A stretch of 37,594 bases of DNA from positions 1-37,594 of the forward strand of contig CALKGG010000036.1 in assembly GCA_938084885.1 (NCBI GenBank). The letters are read 5' to 3'. Positions 8,378 to 16,555 of the stretch are shown here, piece after piece (positions within the stretch are counted from its first letter, which is position 1; every line of letters starts with the position of its first letter). The notes below the pieces were generated by a model that saw only the letters and a list, made by a program, of their open reading frames with translations, had not been told where the DNA came from and ran no database searches. A program made the translations under genes and the position numbers. The stretch comes from an uncultured Acidimicrobiales bacterium (GTDB lineage Bacteria; Actinomycetota; Acidimicrobiia; Acidimicrobiales; SHLQ01).

Positions 8378-8647
8378 TTAGCTCCGGGGCCGAGGCCCAG
8401 GTTTTGGCCTCGCATTGGCCGCCTGGGTATGTGTCTTTGTGCCGCCCGAATGGAGATGTCCGCCATTGACCGGGCGCGTCCGTACGCGACGAGAGCCACG
8501 TGGCGCCAAGGCCGACAGGTCGCTAGTGAACGTCTCGATTGTCGAGCCAAACTTCTGCTTACGGGGCCGGCTGACGAGCCACACCAGGCTGGCGAGCACG
8601 AACGAAAGTCCGAAGGCTCCAAGGAGGAACAACACCGGAATCGTCAC
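8378..8647 (-). CDS. Small single-pass membrane protein of unknown function
   Basis: The 89-residue protein begins with a hydrophobic helix (IPVLFLLGAFGLSFVLASLVWLV, about residues 3-25). A basic segment (SRPRKQK) and a polar Arg/Pro-rich tail follow, predicted cytoplasmic by the positive-inside rule. Its GTG start overlaps the moaE stop (GTGA) and its stop lies 3 nt before the mreB start. That placement suggests coupled translation in moaE-X-mreB. The function is not recognised; the link to MreB rests on position only. Confidence 0.65.
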   Translation of the reverse strand: MTIPVLFLLGAFGLSFVLASLVWLVSRPRKQKFGSTIETFTSDLSALAPRGSRRVRTRPVNGGHLHSGGTKTHTQAANARPKPGPRPRS

Positions 8648-9147
8648 GCGTCACCGCCGGGAGCAGTAGGAGCAGGCAGTCCTACGTCATCAATCTCGCG
8701 TGCGTCGAGACCCCAGCTCTCGCCTTCGGCCCACACTTCGCGCTTCCAAATCGGTGCTGTTGCCTTCAAGCGATCGATGCCAAAACGGGCAGCCTCGAAA
8801 GCCACGTCTCGATGCGGCGACGACGCGACGACAACGACCGTGGACTCCCCAATCGGCACATCTCCTACCCGATGCATAATGCACACCCTACGAACCTCAG
8901 GCCACTGGGCGCGGATTTCGTCGACCAATCCCTCAAAGCGGGTAATGAGATGTTCTTCGTACGCCTCGTATGCAAGCAAGGAAACGTCGTCTCGCCCGGC
9001 CGAATGATCTCGGGCTGTGCCACTAAAGAGGACAACGGCCCCACAATCGGGTTGGACAGTCCAGCGATACGCGGAATCGATCGGTGGTTCCGAATTGGTA
9101 ATAGACAGCCAGGTATTACCCTCGGGCCCTCGCTCAGACTCCTGCAC
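8644..9147 (-). CDS. moaE: Molybdopterin synthase large (catalytic) subunit
   Basis: The 167-residue MoaE has CGAVVLFSGTARDH, LLAYEAYEEH, IMHRVGDVPIGESTVVVVASSPHRDVAF and LKATAPIWKREVW in family order. The two catalytic lysines are K128 and K135, seven apart as in E. coli MoaE (K119 and K126). It transfers sulfur from thiocarboxylated MoaD to precursor Z to make molybdopterin. About 25 extra N-terminal residues precede the fold. No other molybdenum cofactor gene is nearby, so the partner MoaD must lie elsewhere. The GTG start has TAGTAT 6 nt upstream and no Shine-Dalgarno, consistent with a leaderless mRNA. Confidence 0.95.
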   Translation of the reverse strand: MQESERGPEGNTWLSITNSEPPIDSAYRWTVQPDCGAVVLFSGTARDHSAGRDDVSLLAYEAYEEHLITRFEGLVDEIRAQWPEVRRVCIMHRVGDVPIGESTVVVVASSPHRDVAFEAARFGIDRLKATAPIWKREVWAEGESWGLDAREIDDVGLPAPTAPGGDA

Positions 9148-9153
9148 GGCCCA

Positions 9154-9159
9154 ATACTA
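9154..9159 (-). promoter_or_regulatory. Candidate -10 (TAGTAT) for leaderless moaE
   Basis: TAGTAT on the minus strand is followed by 6 nt and the GTG start. A TTGTAC sequence 19 nt further upstream could act as a -35. Confidence 0.5.
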
Positions 9160-9238
9160 TTCAGAGAAACCGTGATCGGTACAATGCTTGCGCCTAGCTC
9201 CGTGAGATGCCCGCGCTCAGCTGCGTGAGATCGTTCGC

Positions 9239-9244
9239 TACTAT
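9239..9244 (+). promoter_or_regulatory. Candidate -10 (TACTAT) for the HtrA-like gene
   Basis: TACTAT is followed by 8 nt and the GTG at 9253. A GAGG lies only 4 nt before the GTG, too close to be a good Shine-Dalgarno. Confidence 0.45.
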
Positions 9245-9252
9245 GAGGACCT

Positions 9253-10485
9253 GTGGGAGAGGGAATCGAGGACGAGGACGGGCCGATAGAGCCCGAGCTA
9301 CTGCTGCCTGCGCCAGATCGCCTGTGGAGACATCCCGCAGAGCGTGGAGCCGAACAGGCCGCAGCGAACCTTGCTGCTCGTCGCGCGCACGGTCGCAGCT
9401 GGCCGTCGATGTTCATGTCCTTCGTTGCTGGTTGTTGCGTTGTCGGGCTTGCGTGGATGCTGGCTGATAACGATGAGCAAGTTCCGATCGAGCAGGTGTC
9501 GGTACAAGAGATCACGCCGCTAGAAGAGGTCGACTTTGCTGGCCCCCTCAGCTTCGATGATTGGGTCCACGAGGTTTCACAGCTGAACAAATCATCGGTC
9601 GTCTCTCTTCACCTCGGTGGCGATTCGACTGAAGACCATGTGCAAGCGGTTCTGCTTCGAGACGATGGCCACCTCATTACGTCGGCGCATGCCATCGTCG
9701 GTGCCGAAGACATCACCGCCGAGTTTCCTGGGGGACGGCTACCAGCACAGATGATCGGCAGCGACACCGTCTCGGGTGTTGCCGTATTGAAGATCAACTC
9801 GCCGAACCTTCCGCCGCCAACCTTTGGTGAGGAGTCCCAGGTTCTTGTCCGTGACCAATTGGTCGCGCTATCTCATTCGACGTCGGATTCTGAATCTGCC
9901 CGAGCGGTCGATCTTCTTGCAAAAGAACACGTGACCGTGCTCGACAACGGCGACCTTCTATCGGACTTGTTTTGGCTGTCTGATGAGCTGAGCAGCGAGT
10001 GGAGCGGGTCGGCGATCTTGGCTGAGGATGGCGGAATTGTCGCCATGGCGGTGACGGCTCGAGACGGCAGCCAGTACGCGATCCCGATCGATACGGCTCG
10101 GTCGGCAGCGAACCAGATCATCTCGAACGGCGAGGTCGACCATAAGGCGTGGCTCGGCGTGGAGCTCGCCAGCTTGACCCAGGGGCTTCAAGAGCAGCGT
10201 GGCGTTACCGGGGGCCGCCTCATCACCCGAGTGTGGAGCGAGACAGCTGCGGCTCGCGCTGGGCTCGTCGCTGGAGATGTGATCACTCGTGCTGGGTCGG
10301 TGAACGTGCGTTCGGGAACCGATCTTCGAGAGGCGTTAGCAACCCTGAATCCTGGCGACACGATCGAGATCACCTACTCGCGTGTGACGGGTGAGAGCGG
10401 CGAGACCAATACGCTGCGCGAACCTGGTCAGGTCGAGAGCGAACTGTTTACGACCCTGGTCACGGTCGGCGCCACTCCTTCCTGA
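9253..10485 (+). CDS. HtrA/DegP-like membrane protein with trypsin-like and PDZ domains
   Basis: The 410-residue protein has a cytoplasmic N-terminus with DRLWRHPAE, one membrane helix at about 51-70, a trypsin-like domain at about 105-290 and a PDZ domain at about 300-395 (AARAGLVAGDVITRAG). The His of the triad is H146 in LITSAHAIVGA. The serine is S251 in EWSGSAIL, where active enzymes have GNSGGPL. The Asp expected before AVLK is G175 (SGVAVLK). The triad is thus incomplete and the oxyanion segment altered. By family these are envelope quality-control proteases; this one may be weak or a non-catalytic sensor or binder (inference). The GTG start fits the -10 at 9239. It is divergent from moaE and convergent with the SDR gene. 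Confidence 0.85.
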   Translation: MGEGIEDEDGPIEPELLLPAPDRLWRHPAERGAEQAAANLAARRAHGRSWPSMFMSFVAGCCVVGLAWMLADNDEQVPIEQVSVQEITPLEEVDFAGPLSFDDWVHEVSQLNKSSVVSLHLGGDSTEDHVQAVLLRDDGHLITSAHAIVGAEDITAEFPGGRLPAQMIGSDTVSGVAVLKINSPNLPPPTFGEESQVLVRDQLVALSHSTSDSESARAVDLLAKEHVTVLDNGDLLSDLFWLSDELSSEWSGSAILAEDGGIVAMAVTARDGSQYAIPIDTARSAANQIISNGEVDHKAWLGVELASLTQGLQEQRGVTGGRLITRVWSETAAARAGLVAGDVITRAGSVNVRSGTDLREALATLNPGDTIEITYSRVTGESGETNTLREPGQVESELFTTLVTVGATPS

Positions 10486-10520
10486 GCTCGATTTCCTGCG
10501 CTCGATTTCCTGCGCTCGAT
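10486..10520 (+). repeat. 14-bp tandem repeat, 2.5 copies
   Basis: The unit GCTCGATTTCCTGC occurs twice in tandem, followed by a half unit. It starts directly after the HtrA-like stop codon in the gap between two convergent genes. No terminator hairpin is evident within it. Confidence 0.8.
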
Positions 10521-10547
10521 CGACCGCAATTCGTGGCGGACCGGCGA

Positions 10548-11615
10548 TTAGCGCCGGCCAGCTCTTCGCACGGCCCACGATGCCACGGTGGCCACACCAA
10601 CTGCGCTTGCGGCAATAGCGGCCCCAGCTGCACCGAGCGCGAGTTCTTGGCGTCGTTCGGCGGTGACCCCATCAAACCGGCTCGGCTGATGCCCCGCAAC
10701 GTAGGCCTCGGCGTTGCTGAACTCGGGTTCCCAACCGAGGGCTTTCAACTTGTCGGTCGCAATGACCCACGGATGTTGCAGATACGAGGTTAGCCCTGGG
10801 TGGGTTCGTCCTCCCAGGCGTCGACGCACGTCGGAGACAGCCGAGATCACCACGCCGGGGACTCGCACTGGGGTTTCGGGTACGCCGCGCAGCGCAATGA
10901 CTTCGTTGGGGCGTAACCAGCCGTCAGCGGCGACGTTGTAGATTCCGCTATGCCGTCCTGCGACAAGAATTTCGACCGCTGCGGCGAGGTCTTCAGCGTG
11001 CAGGAACTGCGCGGGCGCATCGCCGTCGGCGTTGCGAAGGGCGGCGGAGTTTCGCAGGTGGAGCGCCAGCATGTTCTGGCGGCCACGAGCGAGTGTGGTC
11101 GCCGATCGGATGATCGTGAGCGCGTTGCCGGTCTCTTCGGCCCACCGCTCCCCCATATCTTCGATCTCGACCCTCGCCATGGCATAGCGGAACTCGGGGT
11201 TTGGCCGAACAACAGCAGCTTCGGTGAGCGGCATTGGATTGTCTGCCCATGCGCCGTACACCATGGCCGACGATGCGAGAACCACATGACGAACCCCGAC
11301 ACTGCTCGCGGCCTCGAGTGTTCGCTTGGCGAGCGCCTTGTCGGCGCTTGCCTCGTCACCGTCGTTCGAGGTTCCCATCGGCGTTGCTGCGAGATGGACG
11401 AGCACATCGGCAGATGTGATGAGATCGCGCAGATCTTCGGTGAGCAAATCGAATCGGGTCACTCCGTCCGCGGCCCGTCGATCAATTGCGATGAGCTCGT
11501 GTATCTGTGGATTCGCGGCCAGCCGGTCAGCAACGTAGGCCCCTATCGCTCCTGCTGCACCGGTGACGACGACGGTGAGTCCTTCTTCGTTGGCACGTTC
11601 GAGACCCGGGTCCAT
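10548..11615 (-). CDS. Atypical NAD(P)-dependent SDR/epimerase with C-terminal membrane helix
   Basis: This 355-residue extended SDR begins after the start with VVVTGAAGAIGAYVA, the GxxGxxG dinucleotide loop. LVHLAATPMG and VVLASSAMVYGAW follow. The catalytic motif reads YAMAR where YxxxK is usual, so Lys is replaced by Arg. The last about 30 residues (GAAGAAIAASAVGVATVASWAV then RRAGRR) look like a membrane anchor with a basic cap. The substrate is unknown; the family covers sugar nucleotides and other small alcohols or ketones. ATG 11615 is chosen because it sits just before the Rossmann motif and has GAGAAT 6 nt upstream. The frame extends further upstream, but that part has no recognisable domain. 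Confidence 0.85.
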   Translation of the reverse strand: MDPGLERANEEGLTVVVTGAAGAIGAYVADRLAANPQIHELIAIDRRAADGVTRFDLLTEDLRDLITSADVLVHLAATPMGTSNDGDEASADKALAKRTLEAASSVGVRHVVLASSAMVYGAWADNPMPLTEAAVVRPNPEFRYAMARVEIEDMGERWAEETGNALTIIRSATTLARGRQNMLALHLRNSAALRNADGDAPAQFLHAEDLAAAVEILVAGRHSGIYNVAADGWLRPNEVIALRGVPETPVRVPGVVISAVSDVRRRLGGRTHPGLTSYLQHPWVIATDKLKALGWEPEFSNAEAYVAGHQPSRFDGVTAERRQELALGAAGAAIAASAVGVATVASWAVRRAGRR

Positions 11616-11621
11616 CAGCGT

Positions 11622-11627
11622 ATTCTC
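11622..11627 (-). promoter_or_regulatory. Candidate -10 (GAGAAT) for the SDR gene
   Basis: GAGAAT lies 6 nt before the ATG at 11615 on the minus strand, with no Shine-Dalgarno between. It is a weaker match to TANNNT than the others. Confidence 0.3.
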
Positions 11628-11705
11628 GGCTATGGACCGACAGGAGTCCACCTCAGGAGAGTCGCCGCGTTCGAACTTCGGGGTCGCTCGGCGTGTTGGT
11701 TGCTC

Positions 11706-11711
11706 TACGAT
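11706..11711 (+). promoter_or_regulatory. Candidate -10 (TACGAT) for the DUF2342 gene
   Basis: TACGAT is followed by 7 nt and the GTG at 11719. The alternative ATG at 11710 overlaps this hexamer, which is one reason to prefer the GTG. Confidence 0.45.
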
Positions 11712-11718
11712 GCAGTCT

Positions 11719-13053
11719 GTGAGCGACTCTGATCCGTTCGATAACGACGACAACGAATTCAACTTCATGAACATGTTCGGGTCCGGCGACCCCAACGAGA
11801 TGATGGCGTCGTTTATGCAGATGTTAGGTGGCGGCGCCACCGGTGGTGGCCTGGGCAGCGCGACACAGATTGCGGTGTCGATTGCTTCGGGCGGAGCTAC
11901 CGAACCAAATGTCGATCCAATCGAACGCATTGCGCTCGAGCAGTTGATCCGGGTCGCGGAGCTACAGATTGCTGAGGCGACCGGGCTTCGCACCTCGACC
12001 GATGGTCCCGTGACGATCGCTCCGGTCACCAAGGCCGACTGGGTTCGCAAATCGATGCAGCCGTTGCAGCCACTTCTCGAGAAGCTGGCATCGTCGATGA
12101 CCCAAACTCCCGATGACCTGTCGGCATCGGGTGATCCACAAATGGCGATGTTCGAACAGCTCTTCGCATCGATGCGGCCAATGATGGTCTCGATGACGAC
12201 AGGCTCGATGGTGGGTCACATTGCTACGAAGGCTTTGGGAACCTACGACCTGCCAATTCCTCGTGCGGGAACGAACGAGTTGCTTGTCGTTGTCTCCAAC
12301 CTGACCGCCCTTGGAAACGAGTGGAGCCTCGATAGTGATGAGCTCAAGATGTGGATTGCGCTGAGCGAGGTCGCACACCACTCGGTACTTAGCCTGCCGC
12401 ACGTCGCCGACAAGATGAACTCGCTCATTGGCCGCTACGCGGCTGCGTTCCGAAATGATCCGACATCGTTGAACGATTCGCTTTCCGGCCTCGACATGTC
12501 GGGCAGTGACCCGTCGGACTTCGCCGATCTGCAGAAGCAACTCCAAGAGGCATTCGGCGATCCGAGCGGCCTGGTGAACTCGATGCGTTCACCCGAACAA
12601 GAGGCGATCCTTCCCGAAATTTCTGCGTTGAGCGCAGTCGTGGTCGGCTATGTGGATCACATTATGGATTCGGTTGGCGCTGGGCTCATCTCGAGTTATG
12701 GACAACTCACCGAGGCGGTTCGTCGTCGTCGGGTGACCACCGCAGAGTCGGATCGATTCGTCGAGCGGCTACTCGGCCTCGAACTCGATCAAGCCCTCTA
12801 CGACCGGGGTTCGGCCTTTGTCGATGGCATTGCCGAGCTCGGCGGCCAAGCAGCGTTGACGAAGCTGTGGGAATCGGCCGAGTCGTTGCCGACGCCAAAC
12901 GAGATTGGCGCCCCCGGCTTGTGGCTTTCACGTATGGAGATCGACTTCGATGTCGACGTTGATCCTGCAGCGCTCGATGGGCTTGAAGAGTTCCTTCAGG
13001 AGGTCGAAGGGTCCGATGATTCGACTAATCCAACCCCGGGCGAAGAAGAATAG
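11719..13053 (+). CDS. DUF2342/zincin-like protein (F420-associated family)
   Basis: The protein (444 residues from GTG 11719; 447 from ATG 11710) resembles the actinobacterial Zincin_2 family, whose members are called zinc-dependent metalloproteases or F420-biosynthesis-associated proteins. Family-like stretches are VTKADWVRKSMQPLQPLLEKLA, VVVGYVDHIMDSVGAG, VERLLGLELDQALYDRGSAFVDGI and LWESAESLPTPNEIGAPGLWLSRM. The N-terminus is acidic, then Met/Gly-rich; the C-terminus is acidic. No HExxH motif is present; the expected metal region reads GYVDH (H314). Catalysis is therefore uncertain. It is divergent from the SDR gene and ends 4 bp before the stop of the convergent MFS gene. Confidence 0.85.
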   Translation: MSDSDPFDNDDNEFNFMNMFGSGDPNEMMASFMQMLGGGATGGGLGSATQIAVSIASGGATEPNVDPIERIALEQLIRVAELQIAEATGLRTSTDGPVTIAPVTKADWVRKSMQPLQPLLEKLASSMTQTPDDLSASGDPQMAMFEQLFASMRPMMVSMTTGSMVGHIATKALGTYDLPIPRAGTNELLVVVSNLTALGNEWSLDSDELKMWIALSEVAHHSVLSLPHVADKMNSLIGRYAAAFRNDPTSLNDSLSGLDMSGSDPSDFADLQKQLQEAFGDPSGLVNSMRSPEQEAILPEISALSAVVVGYVDHIMDSVGAGLISSYGQLTEAVRRRRVTTAESDRFVERLLGLELDQALYDRGSAFVDGIAELGGQAALTKLWESAESLPTPNEIGAPGLWLSRMEIDFDVDVDPAALDGLEEFLQEVEGSDDSTNPTPGEEE

Positions 13054-13057
13054 GGAG

Positions 13058-14998
13058 TTACTCCCAGAGTCGAAACTGGCCATCCTCGCCGGCTTCACCG
13101 TCGGGTGTATCTTCAGGAGCGACCCACACACCCTCGCCGCTCACATGGGGCCGAGACGACGTTCGTCCCCACGCCATGTGATCGACTGGTAGCGCACCGG
13201 CAGGCGTCGAGGCATCGCTGTTGCTTGATTGCACCAGCGGCGACACACCAGAGTTTGGCTGGTCTGGCCCGACATCGATCGTGGCAGCGTCTTCGGGCGC
13301 ACGGTTGCCGTTCCCGACAGTGCCTGGCGGGGCAATCTGAGCCGCCGATGTTGGATTGGTTACGGCCATGACTTCAGTGTGGTCCGGGTTCGGCGCGGGC
13401 GGCTGGGCATCATTGGCTGCGGGAGCGGGCATTGGACTCCGCGCTGGAGCTTGCGAACGAGTTGCGACCGCCGACGGTTTCACCGAAAACAGTGATCGCC
13501 CGACACCGGCAACGCGACCGATCATGGGGCGCACGGTTTGGACGGCCCTGGCAGATTCGATCTTGTCGACCGCCTTTTGGGGAACGCGATCGCGAATGAC
13601 CTCACGCATTCGAGAGGAGGCTTGCACTCGGTCGGTTCGTCGACCGAGTTCGTAGCTCACCGCAGCGAAGCCGGCAGCGAGCGCAATCATGAACGCTCCG
13701 AGCTGAATCGGGAAGCGACTAATCACGGCAATGAAGGCGCCGACCGCCCACGACAGCTGAAAGCGACCTTCGAACTGGGCGAAGGCACGACCATGGTTCG
13801 ACCGTGGAGCATCGCGCTGCACGAGCGCGTCAAAACCGAGCTTGCCGACAGATGCAGAGATTCCAACGCCGAATGCGAGGACGACTGTTCCCTGTATTCC
13901 GCCTCCCCAGCCGCCCAAGAACGCCGCCACGGCGGTGGTGATCATCGCACCGAGCACGATGCGTTCTTCGCTGGTTCGATTGCGAATGTCCGGTGCGAAC
14001 TTTGCGCCGAGGAACGCTCCGCCACCAGCGGCTAAGCCAGCGGCGGCGAGATGCCACTCGGGTGGACCTGGGGTGCCGATGAGGTCGGCGACGGCCTCGG
14101 AGTTGTAACCGCCCTCGCTGAACGCGCCGAGCGCAGCCCCAAGCAACGAACCTTCCTCGGTGACGTCGACACCGTCACCCCCGGCCCGAAGGTGGAATGC
14201 GAGCAGGAATGTCGTAAACCCGACAATGCCTCGCAGGACGGCGATTGCTGTTGCGGCGAGCACGATGTTGGCGCCGCGAACCTCGAGCTTCTCGGTTTCG
14301 TCCACGGGGGCTTTGGCGACTTGGACCTGCGGCAGTTGAAGCGCGGCGGCCACGGCAATGGCGAAGACGATCGCGGCGAGCACGGTGGATGCACCGTTGC
14401 CGAAGATGGCAATGAGCCCAACACCGAATGCGCCGCCGACGACACCGCCGAGCGACGAGAGTAATGACAGTTTCGAATTTGCTTCGATCAGCTCGTCTTC
14501 GCGAGGGCAGACAGCGGGCACGAGCGCGGCCCTCGACACTCCGTAGGCCTTTTGTAGGACCAGCATCGCGAACGCTTCTGGGAAGAGCAGCAAGCTGTCG
14601 ATGTGTCGGCTCATCAAGAGCGCAATGACGACTCGGAGAGCGAGCGACACGATGATCATGCCTCGACGGCCACCGGCGGCCCGGTCAATCGCTGGTCCGA
14701 GAAGCGGTGTGACGATGGCGAATGGGGCGATGGTCAAGATCAGGTAGAGCGCCACCCGCCACCGTGCTTCGGATGGATCGATCGAAAAGAAAATCGAGCC
14801 GGCGAGGGCAACGGCAACACAGCCGTCACCGATGATCGAAAGCACGTGGACCCGTGCGAGCCTCGTGAACGAGGTCGTGACCAATCCGTTTCCGATTCCG
14901 CTGACGTGCTGGTGCGGGTCAGCCGAGCGTTTCCGCGAAGGTGAACCCGATGATCGCCGAGGTGAACTCAGCGGGCTCCATCCTTCGGGTTCGGTCAT
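13058..14998 (-). CDS. MFS-like transporter with long disordered C-terminal tail
   Basis: The 646-residue protein has a membrane core (about residues 35-450) with many hydrophobic helices, such as VHVLSIIGDGCVAVALAGSIFF, LYLILTIAPFAIVTPLLG and IVLAATAIAVLRGIVGFTTFLLAF. The loop GPAIDRAAGGRRGMIIV after an early helix is the MFS loop 2-3 signature (G-x-x-x-D-R-x-G-R-R). About 190 residues of Pro/Ala/Ser-rich tail follow, with acidic residues and a Trp at the end (FRLWE). Such a tail is not part of the transport fold and may bind a partner. The substrate cannot be assigned. ATG 14998 is chosen: TACAAT lies 8 nt upstream and codons before it have no membrane character. It is divergent from cydA. 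Confidence 0.85.
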   Translation of the reverse strand: MTEPEGWSPLSSPRRSSGSPSRKRSADPHQHVSGIGNGLVTTSFTRLARVHVLSIIGDGCVAVALAGSIFFSIDPSEARWRVALYLILTIAPFAIVTPLLGPAIDRAAGGRRGMIIVSLALRVVIALLMSRHIDSLLLFPEAFAMLVLQKAYGVSRAALVPAVCPREDELIEANSKLSLLSSLGGVVGGAFGVGLIAIFGNGASTVLAAIVFAIAVAAALQLPQVQVAKAPVDETEKLEVRGANIVLAATAIAVLRGIVGFTTFLLAFHLRAGGDGVDVTEEGSLLGAALGAFSEGGYNSEAVADLIGTPGPPEWHLAAAGLAAGGGAFLGAKFAPDIRNRTSEERIVLGAMITTAVAAFLGGWGGGIQGTVVLAFGVGISASVGKLGFDALVQRDAPRSNHGRAFAQFEGRFQLSWAVGAFIAVISRFPIQLGAFMIALAAGFAAVSYELGRRTDRVQASSRMREVIRDRVPQKAVDKIESARAVQTVRPMIGRVAGVGRSLFSVKPSAVATRSQAPARSPMPAPAANDAQPPAPNPDHTEVMAVTNPTSAAQIAPPGTVGNGNRAPEDAATIDVGPDQPNSGVSPLVQSSNSDASTPAGALPVDHMAWGRTSSRPHVSGEGVWVAPEDTPDGEAGEDGQFRLWE

Positions 14999-15006
14999 AG
15001 AACGCA

Positions 15007-15012
15007 ATTGTA
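15007..15012 (-). promoter_or_regulatory. Candidate -10 (TACAAT) for leaderless MFS gene
   Basis: TACAAT on the minus strand is followed by 8 nt and the ATG at 14998. No Shine-Dalgarno is present. The rest of the 179-bp gap to cydA shows no other signal that can be assigned firmly. Confidence 0.5.
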
Positions 15013-15177
15013 GGGACCGAATGTGACAGACGTCGGGCATCGGGTGACGAAGGTCAACAACTTTTCGGCGGGGAGAAGCAATATGTCTGCGAGTACTCTT
15101 GGACATAGGTCGAGGGACAGACCGCATCACGACGTGCTGCAATGCCAACATCGCAATATCGATCAGAGGAGAACTCC

Positions 15178-16554
15178 ATGACCGAAACGCTGCTTCTGGC
15201 TCAAGATGCGCTGCTCCCGGCACGAAATCAGATGGCGATCTCGTTGGGCGCGCACATCATCTTGGCGTGCTTCGGTGTGGCGATGCCCGCCATGCTTTTC
15301 GTGCTTCATCAGATGGGGGTCAAGGGCGACAGCGACGCGCTAGAACTTGCGAAGCGTTGGTCGAAAATCTCCGGCGTGTTATTCGCAATCGGTGCCGTGT
15401 CGGGCACGATCCTGGCCTTTGAGATGGGTTTGCTGTGGCCTGGCCTGATGGAGCAGTTCGGCGATGTTGTTGGCCTCGCGTTCACCCTCGAAGGGATTTC
15501 GTTCTTTCTCGAGGCCATCTTTCTCGGTATCTACGTGTATGGCTGGGGTCGACTGCCGACAAAGACGCACCAGTTTCTCCTCGTCCCAATGATCATCTCG
15601 GGCATGAGCGGCACGTTCTTCATCATGTCGGTGAACTCGTGGATGAACGCCCCGACCGGATTCGAGATCGTCAACGGCCAGGTGGTCAACATCGACCCGT
15701 GGGCGGCGATCTTCAACGACGCGGTCGCCTTGCAGTATCTCCACATGCTCTTTGCTGCCTACATGGTTGCGGCGTTCACGATGGTGTCGGTGTATTCGGT
15801 GGGTTGGCTCCGCGGCAAACGTGACCGCATCCATCGCCTCGGCATTCTCGTCCCCCTCGCATTCGCGGCCATCGTCACCCCAATCCAGCCGATCGTTGGC
15901 CACTTCGCAGGCCAGGCCATTGCCGATCGTCAACCCATCAAGCTGGCCGCAATCGAGGGGCTCTCAATGACCGAGTCCGAGGTGCCGATCATTCTCGGCG
16001 GTTTCTACGACGGCACCGAGGTCGTCAACGGCATTGAAGTGCCAATTCCTGGCCTTGGTTCGTTTCTTGCGCAGAACAGCTTCGATGCCGAGATCATCGG
16101 CTTGAACGACGTACCTGCTGAGGATCAGCCTCCGGTCAACATCGTGCGGTTCTCGTTCCAAATCATGGTCGGCATCGGAACCGGCCTTGCGCTGCTCGTC
16201 ACCTACGCGGGGTTCCGGTGGTTCCGGCACCGGAACACGTTCCTCGACAACACCTGGATGCTGAGGGCGTTCGCGCTCACCGGGGTGGGCTCCATCGTCG
16301 CGATGGAAACGGGATGGATCACCACCGAGGTCGGCCGCCAACCGTGGGTAGTGCACAACGTTTTGCGGACCGAAGATGCTGTAACAAACGGTGGATGGGT
16401 GTGGTTCACGCTCATTGGTTTAACAATTGTGTACATCGGCATGTTCACTGCTGGCTATGGCGTGCTGCGTTCGATGTCGAAGCGGTGGGCGGCTGGCGAG
16501 ACCGACCTCGAATCCCCCTACGGACCAGCGCGCATACACGAGTTGGTGGGCTGA
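15178..16554 (+). CDS. cydA: Cytochrome bd-type quinol oxidase subunit I
   Basis: The 458-residue CydA has heme ligands H25 (GAHIILA), H189 (YLHMLFAAYM) and M330 (SFQIMVGIG). Conserved acidic residues lie in FTLEGISFFLEAIFLG (E105, E112). The Q-loop entry is GHFAGQAIADRQPIKLAAIEG with K255 and E260, and GRQPW follows near 387-390. At 458 residues against about 520 in E. coli it is the short Q-loop type. The enzyme oxidises quinol and reduces oxygen to water at the membrane with high oxygen affinity. ATG 15178 has GAGGAG 6 nt upstream, one of the clearest ribosome sites in the window. CydB follows one nucleotide after its stop. Confidence 0.97.
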   Translation: MTETLLLAQDALLPARNQMAISLGAHIILACFGVAMPAMLFVLHQMGVKGDSDALELAKRWSKISGVLFAIGAVSGTILAFEMGLLWPGLMEQFGDVVGLAFTLEGISFFLEAIFLGIYVYGWGRLPTKTHQFLLVPMIISGMSGTFFIMSVNSWMNAPTGFEIVNGQVVNIDPWAAIFNDAVALQYLHMLFAAYMVAAFTMVSVYSVGWLRGKRDRIHRLGILVPLAFAAIVTPIQPIVGHFAGQAIADRQPIKLAAIEGLSMTESEVPIILGGFYDGTEVVNGIEVPIPGLGSFLAQNSFDAEIIGLNDVPAEDQPPVNIVRFSFQIMVGIGTGLALLVTYAGFRWFRHRNTFLDNTWMLRAFALTGVGSIVAMETGWITTEVGRQPWVVHNVLRTEDAVTNGGWVWFTLIGLTIVYIGMFTAGYGVLRSMSKRWAAGETDLESPYGPARIHELVG

Positions 16555-16555
16555 G

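Noticed and set aside
13054..13066. Short hairpin GGGAGT-T-ACTCCC between two convergent genes
   Set aside because: The stem is 6 bp without a T-run and partly inside the MFS coding end, so it cannot be called a terminator.
15000..15177. Possible redox operator upstream of cydA
   Set aside because: No convincing inverted repeat such as a Rex-like site was found by eye; only the divergent MFS -10 and the cydA ribosome site can be supported.
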